Origin: an uncultured Erysipelotrichaceae bacterium
Lineage (GTDB): Bacteria; Bacillota_I; Bacilli_A; RF39; UBA660
Direction of reading: 5' to 3'
Assembly (NCBI GenBank): GCA_902797275.1
Contig: CADBSI010000063.1
Span: 1-8,801, forward strand
Length of the DNA stretch: 8,801 nucleotides
Shown here piece after piece: positions 1 to 5,883 of the stretch (position 1 is the stretch's first letter; each line of letters begins with the position of its first letter). Both the position numbers and the translations under genes were made by a program. The notes under the pieces were generated by a model, which ran no database searches, was not told where the DNA came from, and saw only the letters and a list, made by a program, of their open reading frames with translations.

Positions 1-1
1 T

Positions 2-2242
2 CATATAGCTAGACTTGAAGATAACTTTTGGGAAATAGGAGAAGGACCATGTGGACCTGATACGGAAATTTTCTTTGATCGTGGGGAAAAATACGATTTT
101 GATGGTAAGGCTTTAGAACATTTTATGAAAGGTGAAGACAACGAAAGATATGTTGAAATTTGGAACAATGTTTTTAGTCAATTTAATTCTAAAGAAGGCG
201 TAGACAGATCAGAATATAAAGAACTTCCAAGCAAAAACATTGATACAGGAGCTGGACTTGAGAGATGGGCATGTATTTTCCAAGATGTTGATTCTAACTT
301 TGATACTGATTTATTTATGCCAATTATTCATGATATTGAAAAAATAAGTGGTACTTTATATGATTATTCAATGCCATATAAAGTAATTGCTGATCATATA
401 AGATCAATTACTTTTGCTCTTGCTGACGGAGCTAATTTTGATAATGTTGGTCGTGGTTATATCTTAAGAAGACTTCTAAGAAGAAGCGTAAGATATGGTA
501 AAAAACTTGGCTTAAATGAAAAATTCATGTATAAACTTGTTGATAGTGTTGTTTTAAATATGAAAGATGTTTATCCTTATTTATTAACTAAACAAGCTCA
601 TATAAAAGCTTTAATTATGCAAGAAGAAGATTTATTCTTAAAAACTCTTGATAAAGGAGAAAAAAAACTTGCTGAATTAATGGATTCTTCTCTTGATAAT
701 ACTATAAGTGGTAAAGATACTTTTAAATTATATGATACTTACGGTTTCCCATTTGAATTAACACTTGAAATTTTAAATGAAAAAGGTTATACAACTGATT
801 ATAATGAATTTTTAACTTGTATGAATGAACAAAAAGAATTATCAAAAAGTAATCAAAAACAAACAGAATCCTTTGGTGTTCAAAATGAATTATTATTAAA
901 TTATAAAGATGAATCGGAATTTATCTATGAAGTATATGAATTAGATAGTCAAGTAATAACTTTAATAAAAAATAATAAGTTCGTGTCTTCAATTGATGAT
1001 AAAGGAGAAGTAATATTTGCTAAAACTTGTTTTTATGCTGAAGCCGGTGGACAAATAAGTGATACCGGAATAATTAAAGGTTCGGACTTCGAAGCTAAAG
1101 TAATAGATGTTTTTAAAGCTCCAAATGGGCAAAATGTTCATAAAATTGAACTTACAAGAGGAGTTATTAAAGTAGATGATATGGTAAACTTAAAAGTTGA
1201 TAAAGAAAGACGTGAAAACATTGAAGTAAATCATTCAACTGTTCATATTTTACAGCTTGCTCTTCAAACTATCATTGATAAAGAAATATACCAAGTAGGA
1301 TCAAAAGTAAGTGATACATACCTTCGTTTTGACTTTAATTATCATGGTAAAATAAGTGATGAAAAAATAGTAGAAGTTGAAAACTTTGTTAATTCTTATA
1401 TTAAAAAAGATATTAAAAGACAAACAACAATTAAAAATATCGAAGATATAGATTCTAATGAAGTAATGGCTTTATTTAAATCAAAATATAAAGATAAAGT
1501 AAGACTTGTTGAAATAGGAGATTCTAAAGAATTATGTGGTGGTTGTCATATTAAAAATACTGGTTTAATTAAAAGATTTGCTATTGTATCTTTAGAAAAT
1601 AAAGGAAGCAATACTTATCGTATAACAGCCGCTACTAAAGATATGATTGAAGAGTCTCTTCTAAAAATAACTAAACCAATTGATAATAACATTGTTAAAA
1701 ACATCATGAAAGCTGATGAATTAATTAAAAAAGCTAAAAAAGAAGGAATAAATTTAACTCTTGATTTAACTCTTGATAATAAAAAACCTTCTTCTTATCA
1801 AGATATAATTAATTTAAAAATAAAAGATAACTATGTTTCTAATGCTTATCATGAACTTGAAAAGAAATATTTAAAAGAAAAAAGTAATTTAACTATTAAT
1901 AATTTAGCTATTTATGAAAATAATATTAAAACTCATGATAATTTAAATGTTTTGATCATGAAAACAGAAGTAGATAATAATACTTTAAAAGATATAGCTG
2001 ATACTATAGTTAATAAATATAATAATATCTTTCTTTTATTTGCTAATATAATAGATAATCATTTAACTTTCTTAGCAAGTAGTAATTCTTTAATAGATGC
2101 TGGTAAAATTATTAAAGAAGTTGCAACTAAAACAGGTGGTAATGGGGGAGGATCTCAAAAATTCGCACGTGGTGCAGGAGTTAATTTAGAAAAACTTGAT
2201 GAAGTTTTAGCTGAATTAAATAGTACTATATGGAAAAATTAA
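2..2242 (+). CDS. alaS: Alanyl-tRNA synthetase, 5'-truncated by window edge
   Basis: Cytoplasmic enzyme that charges tRNA-Ala with alanine using ATP and hydrolyses mischarged Ser/Gly-tRNA. The frame is open from base 2, so the first ATG inside it (125) is internal; about 150-160 N-terminal residues, including class II motif 1, lie outside the window. Visible in order: the NFWEIGEGPCGPD segment of the catalytic core (from 23); the class II motif 3 region TGAGLER (245-265); ADHIRS and GRGYILRRLLRR (389-484); the editing domain with AEAGGQ (1037-1054), the zinc-binding HxxxH as HSTVH (1232-1246) and CGGCH (1535-1549); then the C-Ala domain with the glycine-rich GGNGGG (2135-2152). The family usually has CGGTH and HTATH; both sets of metal ligands are kept here, so editing is probably intact. 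It ends in TAA and overlaps holA. Identity is certain; the promoter is not in the window. Confidence 0.98.
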   Translation, partial: HIARLEDNFWEIGEGPCGPDTEIFFDRGEKYDFDGKALEHFMKGEDNERYVEIWNNVFSQFNSKEGVDRSEYKELPSKNIDTGAGLERWACIFQDVDSNFDTDLFMPIIHDIEKISGTLYDYSMPYKVIADHIRSITFALADGANFDNVGRGYILRRLLRRSVRYGKKLGLNEKFMYKLVDSVVLNMKDVYPYLLTKQAHIKALIMQEEDLFLKTLDKGEKKLAELMDSSLDNTISGKDTFKLYDTYGFPFELTLEILNEKGYTTDYNEFLTCMNEQKELSKSNQKQTESFGVQNELLLNYKDESEFIYEVYELDSQVITLIKNNKFVSSIDDKGEVIFAKTCFYAEAGGQISDTGIIKGSDFEAKVIDVFKAPNGQNVHKIELTRGVIKVDDMVNLKVDKERRENIEVNHSTVHILQLALQTIIDKEIYQVGSKVSDTYLRFDFNYHGKISDEKIVEVENFVNSYIKKDIKRQTTIKNIEDIDSNEVMALFKSKYKDKVRLVEIGDSKELCGGCHIKNTGLIKRFAIVSLENKGSNTYRITAATKDMIEESLLKITKPIDNNIVKNIMKADELIKKAKKEGINLTLDLTLDNKKPSSYQDIINLKIKDNYVSNAYHELEKKYLKEKSNLTINNLAIYENNIKTHDNLNVLIMKTEVDNNTLKDIADTIVNKYNNIFLLFANIIDNHLTFLASSNSLIDAGKIIKEVATKTGGNGGGSQKFARGAGVNLEKLDEVLAELNSTIWKN

Positions 2243-3141
2243 TCCTAATAGAAGGGGAAAATCCCGTTTTAATTCAAAAAGAAATCAAAAATATTTTAAA
2301 TAAACTAACTGATTATGAACTAATAAAATATGATTTATCAGAATCCATAATAGATAATGTTATAGAAGATTTAGATACTTATGATATGTTTTTAAAACAA
2401 AAAGTAATAGTTTGTAATAATCCTCTATTTTTACTAGAAAAAACTGATTTTAATGAAGAAAAGTTTTTAAAATATATCAATAATCCTAGTGATAACATCT
2501 TAATTATTATTGTAAGTAAATTAAATAGTCGGTTAAAAATAACTAATTTAGTTAAAAAAACTTTTAAGACTATTACAATTAAAAATTTAAGTTATAAAGA
2601 TTTTATTATAAGTAATTTAGATAGTTATAAAATGGATAATTTAGTAATTAATTATTTTTTAAGTAAAGTTGGTACTGATTATAATGTTATTGCATCTGAA
2701 CTTGATAAACTAAAATTATATAAAAGTTTGGAAAAAGTTATTAAAAAAGAAGATATTGATTTAATAACTAATAAAAATATAGAATCTAATATCTTTGATT
2801 TAATAGATGCTATTGTTAAAAAAGATAAAGAAAAAGTATATGAATTATATTTACATTTTATAAATAATGGAGTTGAAATTATTCAAATAATGATTTTACT
2901 TGCTAATCAAATTAGATTAATTTATAATGTGAAAGTTTTAAATAATTTAAGTGATAAGGAAATTAGTAATTTATTAAGTGTTCATGAATATCCAGTTAAA
3001 TTAGCTAGAGGAAAATCAATTAATTATTCTAAGAAAGAACTTTTAAATTTACTTTATAATCTTTCTATTTTAGATGAAGATATTAAAAATGGTAATTGTC
3101 TAGAAAATGTTTCTTTTTTGACATTCATTATGCAAATGTAG
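2230..3141 (+). CDS. holA: DNA polymerase III, delta subunit (clamp loader)
   Basis: Delta subunit of the replicative clamp-loader complex, which opens the beta sliding clamp so it can be placed on DNA. The 303-residue product has the family layout: an N-terminal domain opening with LILIEGENPVLIQKEIKNIL (residues 4-23), a middle domain, the NYFLSKVGTDYNVIASELDKLKLY stretch (about 141-164), and a C-terminal collar domain beginning near NIFDLIDAIVKKD (about 187-199). It is somewhat shorter than the roughly 340 residues of well-studied homologues. The ATG lies 13 bases inside the end of alaS and has no convincing Shine-Dalgarno sequence, so translation is probably coupled to termination of alaS. 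The gene ends in TAG, followed by a hairpin with a T-run. The call rests on overall family resemblance, as delta has no short diagnostic catalytic motif. Confidence 0.88.
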   Translation: MEKLILIEGENPVLIQKEIKNILNKLTDYELIKYDLSESIIDNVIEDLDTYDMFLKQKVIVCNNPLFLLEKTDFNEEKFLKYINNPSDNILIIIVSKLNSRLKITNLVKKTFKTITIKNLSYKDFIISNLDSYKMDNLVINYFLSKVGTDYNVIASELDKLKLYKSLEKVIKKEDIDLITNKNIESNIFDLIDAIVKKDKEKVYELYLHFINNGVEIIQIMILLANQIRLIYNVKVLNNLSDKEISNLLSVHEYPVKLARGKSINYSKKELLNLLYNLSILDEDIKNGNCLENVSFLTFIMQM

Positions 3142-3146
3142 TTTAC

Positions 3147-3176
3147 AAATAGTACTATTTATGGTACTATTTTTTT
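3147..3176 (+). terminator. Hairpin with T-run after holA, upstream of upp
   Basis: AAATAGTAC (3147-3155) pairs perfectly with GTACTATTT (3164-3172) across an 8-base loop, and the T-run continues to 3176. The shape is that of a Rho-independent terminator for alaS-holA, but the stem is AT-rich and only 15 bases separate it from the upp start. It may therefore act as an attenuator or a leaky terminator. Confidence 0.6.
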
Positions 3177-3191
3177 GATGGTGGAGGAAAT

Positions 3192-3818
3192 ATGAAAGAA
3201 ATTATTTTGAATCATCCTATGATAGAACACAAAATATCGATTTTAAGGAGTGAAAAAACAAGTACAAAAGAGTTTCGAGAATTAATAAGTGAAATTGCAA
3301 CAATTTTATGTCTTGAAGCCTTAAAAGATGCTCCTTTAAAGGAAATAGTTGTAAAAACTCCAATTACTGAGACTAAAGGCTATGTAATTGATGAAAATAA
3401 CTATGCTTTTGTACCTATTTTAAGAGCAGGTCTTGGTATGGTTGATGGAGTATTAACTCTAATGCCTAATGCTAAAATAGGTCATATTGGACTATATCGT
3501 AATGAAGAAACTTTAGAACCAGTTGAATATTATTGTAAATTACCTAAACACATAGAGGATAAAACTGTAATAGTATTAGATCCAATGCTAGCAACTGGTG
3601 GATCAGGCTCTGCTGCTATTTCAATGCTTAAAAAACGTGGGGTAAAACACATAAAATTTTTGTGTGTAATAGCAGCACCTAGTGGTATTCAAAAAATCCA
3701 AGAAGATCACGAAGACGTTGAAATATTTGTAGCTAAATTAGATAGTCATTTAAATGAATCAGGTTATATTGTTCCAGGACTTGGTGATGCTGGAGATAGA
3801 ATATTTGGAACAAAGTAG
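3192..3818 (+). CDS. upp: Uracil phosphoribosyltransferase
   Basis: Cytoplasmic pyrimidine-salvage enzyme: uracil + PRPP gives UMP + pyrophosphate. The 208-residue product matches the family's usual length. Diagnostic stretches are FVPILRAGLGMVDG (residues 73-86), the PRPP-binding loop VLDPMLATGGS (128-138), and the C-terminal uracil-binding loop PGLGDAGDRIFGTK (195-208). The start is supported by a strong GGAGG at 3183-3187, four bases before the ATG. A hairpin lies just upstream; a perfect TTGACA at 3118-3123 inside holA could be part of its promoter, although no good -10 box accompanies it. No uracil-responsive leader structure is obvious. mscL follows after 8 bases and its ribosome site overlaps the upp stop, so the two are very likely co-transcribed. 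There is nothing odd in the protein. Confidence 0.98.
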   Translation: MKEIILNHPMIEHKISILRSEKTSTKEFRELISEIATILCLEALKDAPLKEIVVKTPITETKGYVIDENNYAFVPILRAGLGMVDGVLTLMPNAKIGHIGLYRNEETLEPVEYYCKLPKHIEDKTVIVLDPMLATGGSGSAAISMLKKRGVKHIKFLCVIAAPSGIQKIQEDHEDVEIFVAKLDSHLNESGYIVPGLGDAGDRIFGTK

Positions 3819-3823
3819 GGGGG
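3817..3823 (+). promoter_or_regulatory. G-rich ribosome binding site of mscL overlapping the upp stop
   Basis: AGGGGGG begins in the last two bases of the upp TAG stop and ends three bases before the mscL ATG. It can pair with the anti-Shine-Dalgarno using one G-U pair. Ribosomes finishing upp cover this site, which suggests coupled translation. Confidence 0.75.
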
Positions 3824-3826
3824 TAT

Positions 3827-4270
3827 ATGAAAAAATTTTTTAACGAATTCAAGCAATTTATTGCTAAAGGAAATGTTCTAGATTTAGCTGTTGCTGTTGT
3901 AATTGGAAATGCTTTTAATAAAATAGTTACTAGCCTTGTAAATGATGTAATAATGCCAATTATTGGTATCATTATAGGGGGAATTCATTTTGAAACTATA
4001 AAAATTACTTTTAAAGATTCTAGCATTTTAATTGGTAGTTTTATTCAAAATGTTGTTGATTTCTTAATCGTTGCTTTTACTATCTTTGTTGTTATTAAAG
4101 CTTTCAATAAGATAACTTCTTTAAGAAAAAAAGACAGTAAAGAAGAAGAGAAAAAAGACGATAAAAAAGAAGAAAAGAAACCAGATAATATTATTTTACT
4201 TGAAGAAATTCGTGATTTATTAAAAGAGAAAAATAATAAAGAAAAAGATAACAAAAAAAATGTTAAGTAG
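3827..4270 (+). CDS. mscL: Large-conductance mechanosensitive channel MscL
   Basis: Pentameric inner-membrane channel that opens under membrane tension and releases solutes during sudden osmotic down-shift. The 147-residue product begins with the amphipathic N-terminal helix MKKFFNEFKQFIAKGNVLDLAVAVVIG, then TM1 (about 16-42) with NKIVTSLVNDVIMPIIG, an extracytoplasmic loop (about 52-67) and TM2 (about 68-92). The conserved cytoplasmic C-terminal helix is present as LLEEIRDLLKEK (124-135). Between TM2 and that helix lies an unbroken charged linker of Lys, Glu and Asp (about 100-119), and the tail after residue 135 is again very lysine-rich. Its stop codon sits in the loop of the following terminator. 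It forms an apparent two-gene unit with upp; no functional link between the two products is known or needed. Confidence 0.97.
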   Translation: MKKFFNEFKQFIAKGNVLDLAVAVVIGNAFNKIVTSLVNDVIMPIIGIIIGGIHFETIKITFKDSSILIGSFIQNVVDFLIVAFTIFVVIKAFNKITSLRKKDSKEEEKKDDKKEEKKPDNIILLEEIRDLLKEKNNKEKDNKKNVK

Positions 4271-4288
4271 TTTTGCTTAACATTTTTT
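4253..4288. terminator. Bidirectional Rho-independent terminator between convergent genes
   Basis: AAAAAATGTTAAG (4255-4267) pairs perfectly with CTTAACATTTTTT (4276-4288), a 13-bp stem with an 8-base loop containing the mscL TAG. The plus transcript ends in a T6 run (4283-4288). On the minus strand the A8 run at 4253-4260 becomes T8, so the element can also end transcription of the small minus-strand gene at 4287-4373. Confidence 0.88.
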
Positions 4289-4373
4289 ATAAATATAACA
4301 ATCCACAGATAAATGATGCTATCATTATTAATAATAAAATAATTGTAATTATTTTAACTGTTTTCTTTTTCAT
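4287..4373 (-). CDS. 28-residue single-span membrane microprotein (unrecognised)
   Basis: Function unknown. The reading frame is ATG (4373-4371) to TAA (4289-4287) and encodes MKKKTVKIITIILLLIMI followed by ASFICGLLYL. Three lysines at the N-terminus precede an uninterrupted hydrophobic stretch (about residues 6-28), which predicts one membrane helix with the N-terminus inside. There is no extracytoplasmic domain, and one cysteine lies in the helix (residue 23). Three signals support it as a real gene: GAGGTG at 4382-4377, four bases before the ATG; a TTGAAA/TATAAT promoter with 17-bp spacing just upstream; and the bidirectional terminator starting at its stop codon. It converges on mscL with 16 bases between stop codons. 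Short hydrophobic ORFs can arise by chance in AT-rich DNA, so the case rests on the signals. It could be a small membrane regulator, a type I toxin-like peptide or a peptide associated with a membrane complex; I cannot choose. Confidence 0.66.
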   Translation of the reverse strand: MKKKTVKIITIILLLIMIASFICGLLYL

Positions 4374-4379
4374 AAACAC

Positions 4380-4408
4380 CTCATAATTATTATACTAATA
4401 ATTATGAG
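4380..4408. repeat. Perfect 13-bp inverted repeat over the minus-strand promoter (putative operator)
   Basis: CTCATAATTATTA (4380-4392) and its exact reverse complement TAATAATTATGAG (4396-4408) flank a 3-bp centre. The palindrome covers the -10 box, most of the spacer and the edge of the ribosome site of the minus-strand small gene. Only one arm would be transcribed, so a DNA-level protein binding site (operator) is more likely than an RNA hairpin. Confidence 0.65.
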
Positions 4409-4417
4409 TAATTTCAA
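4389..4417 (-). promoter_or_regulatory. Sigma-70-type promoter of the minus-strand microprotein
   Basis: Read on the minus strand: TTGAAA (4417-4412), a spacer of exactly 17 bases, then a perfect TATAAT (4394-4389). Transcription would start near 4382, giving a leader of only about 9 bases that is essentially the ribosome binding site. Confidence 0.75.
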
Positions 4418-4422
4418 TAAAA

Positions 4423-4443
4423 ATTTTGTCATGATTTTGTCAT
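4423..4443 (+). promoter_or_regulatory. Tandem direct repeat ATTTTGTCAT, 11-bp period (putative activator site)
   Basis: ATTTTGTCAT occurs at 4423-4432 and again at 4434-4443. The 11-bp period is one helical turn, as in OmpR/PhoB-family binding sites, and each TTGTCAT resembles the CTGTCAT half-site of the enterobacterial Pho box. It lies immediately upstream of and touching the -35 box of the plus-strand promoter, centred about 41-44 bp upstream of the likely start, the usual place for an activator. The regulator's identity is an inference. Confidence 0.5.
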
Positions 4444-4471
4444 TTACTATTTAAATAAATAATGATATAAT
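4443..4471 (+). promoter_or_regulatory. Promoter of the flippase-ATPase operon (extended -10)
   Basis: TTTACT (4443-4448, 4 of 6 consensus bases), a 17-bp spacer, a TGA extended -10 element (4463-4465) and a perfect TATAAT (4466-4471). The start would be near 4478, directly at the GGTGAT ribosome site and about 9 bases before the ATG. The weak -35 under an upstream direct repeat fits activator dependence. Confidence 0.7.
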
Positions 4472-4486
4472 TATCTCGGTGATAAA

Positions 4487-5881
4487 ATGAATCAAAAAAA
4501 AGAATTGATGAAAAATACTTTAATTATTTCTATTGGTAAATTTTCTACCCAATTAGTTAGTTTTTTATTACTTCCACTTTATACTAGTTTATTAACAACT
4601 ACAGAATATGGAAGATATGATTTATTAAATACTATTTCCATTTTTCTTATTCCTTGTATTACTTTACTTATGGAAGAAGGAATGTTTAGATTTTTAATTG
4701 ATGCTAAAGATGATAAAGAAAAAGGCGAAGTATTTTCAATTACTACAACAACAACAACTATTAGTTTTCTTGTTTGGAGCATATTAATATTAATAGTTGG
4801 TTCAATTATTAAGTATCCTTATACCATTTATTTAATTTTTTATTTACTTGCTAGTATTTTATCATCTTTAGCCGGTTCTAGTGCTAGAGGTCTTGGTAAA
4901 TTTAAAATTTATTCTTTATTTTGTTTTCTTTCAAGTTTCTTCAATATAATTTTAAATATTTTATTTATTGCCATTTTAAAAGTTGGTATAACTGGTTTAT
5001 TTATTTCTTATATAGTTGCTAATAGTTTAGTATCTCTTTGGCTTTTATATAAAATAGATTATTTTAAATTAATTAAATTTAAGGGAATTAATAAGAAAAA
5101 AACTAAAGAAATGATTAAATATTCTTTTCCTTTAGTACCTAATAGTATTTCTTGGAATGCTATTTCCTTAACTGATAGATTATTAATTACAAATATATTA
5201 AATGATGGTATGAATGGAATTTACTCCGTTGCTAATAGATTCCCGACTATTATTAATACTTGTTATTCTTATTTTAATATTTCTTGGAAAGAATCAGCAT
5301 CTAAAGTGGTTAATAAAGAAGATAAAAATGAATTTTATAATAGTGTTTATATTAATTTAAGACATTTTTTAATCTGTGTTTCTATTTTACTAATAGCAAT
5401 TCTTCCTTTTATTTTTAATTTATTAATAAAAAATGCTTATAGAGAAGCTTATAATTATATACCAATTATGGTTATGAATGTTTATTTTTCTAATCTGTCA
5501 AATTTTTCAAGTGGAATATTCTCAGCTTATAAAGATACTAAAATATTAGCAACTACAACTATTGTTGCAGCTCTTATTAATTTTTTAATAGGATTTATAT
5601 TAATAAAAAAGATAGGATTATATGCAACTATTCTTGCTACTTTAATAAGTTATATTGTAATATTTATCTATAGAAATTATAAATTAAAAAAATATATTAA
5701 ATTAGATAGAGATAAATATTTAATACCAAGTTTTTTAGTTTTAATAATAGTAAGTGTTTCTTATTATTTAAGAAATTATTTAATTTGTTTTATAACCTTG
5801 GTAATTGCTTTTATATATAGTTATTATTTAAATAAAAGTTTAATAAATACTATAGTTTTAAAATTTAAAAGAAAGAGGTAA
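4487..5881 (+). CDS. Polysaccharide flippase, Wzx/MATE-like (MOP superfamily)
   Basis: Integral membrane protein likely to flip lipid-linked saccharide units across the membrane for surface polysaccharide assembly. The 464-residue product starts with a short basic segment and then shows about 12-14 hydrophobic helices. Family features are TLIISIGKFSTQLVSFLLLPLYTSLL with TTTEYGRYDLLNT (residues 11-49) in the first half, and KYSFPLVPNSISWNAISLTDRLLI (211-234), the start of the second half-repeat typical of Wzx proteins. The basic tail KFKRKR is probably cytoplasmic. Six consecutive threonines (86-91) are encoded by an ACA/ACT run at 4742-4759; being triplet-based, length change would not shift the frame. 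GGTGAT at 4478-4483 supports the first ATG over the one at 4508. No glycosyltransferases are nearby, so the substrate is unknown. The P-type ATPase follows after 2 bases and probably shares the transcript. Confidence 0.87.
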   Translation: MNQKKELMKNTLIISIGKFSTQLVSFLLLPLYTSLLTTTEYGRYDLLNTISIFLIPCITLLMEEGMFRFLIDAKDDKEKGEVFSITTTTTTISFLVWSILILIVGSIIKYPYTIYLIFYLLASILSSLAGSSARGLGKFKIYSLFCFLSSFFNIILNILFIAILKVGITGLFISYIVANSLVSLWLLYKIDYFKLIKFKGINKKKTKEMIKYSFPLVPNSISWNAISLTDRLLITNILNDGMNGIYSVANRFPTIINTCYSYFNISWKESASKVVNKEDKNEFYNSVYINLRHFLICVSILLIAILPFIFNLLIKNAYREAYNYIPIMVMNVYFSNLSNFSSGIFSAYKDTKILATTTIVAALINFLIGFILIKKIGLYATILATLISYIVIFIYRNYKLKKYIKLDRDKYLIPSFLVLIIVSVSYYLRNYLICFITLVIAFIYSYYLNKSLINTIVLKFKRKR

Positions 5882-5883
5882 AT

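Noticed and set aside
1..124. Taking the ATG at 125 as the alaS start
   Set aside because: The frame is open to base 2 and the upstream codons encode conserved AlaRS sequence (NFWEIGEGPCGPD), so the gene continues beyond the window.
2218..3158. The 12-mer AAATAGTACTAT occurs both just before the holA ATG and in the hairpin before upp
   Set aside because: Chance 12-base matches between two places are expected in a window this AT-rich; no third copy or shared context supports a regulatory element.
3733..3972. Minus-strand ORF of 79 codons opposite the upp/mscL junction
   Set aside because: It lies wholly opposite two well-identified genes, has no family resemblance, and is explained by their codon use.
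4045..4254. Minus-strand ORF of 69 codons opposite the mscL 3' half, rich in Ser/Phe/Leu
   Set aside because: Its composition is the complement of the Lys/Glu codon run of mscL; it is a shadow of that linker.
4253..4260. A8 run near the mscL 3' end as a programmed slippage site
   Set aside because: A shift would alter only the last few residues; the run is better explained as part of the bidirectional terminator.
4742..4759. ACA/ACT triplet repeat as a phase-variation switch in the flippase
   Set aside because: Length changes would add or remove whole threonine codons without breaking the frame, and the run is short.
4579..4782. Minus-strand ORF of 67 codons opposite the flippase start
   Set aside because: Its valine run is the reverse complement of the ACA/ACT threonine run of the flippase.
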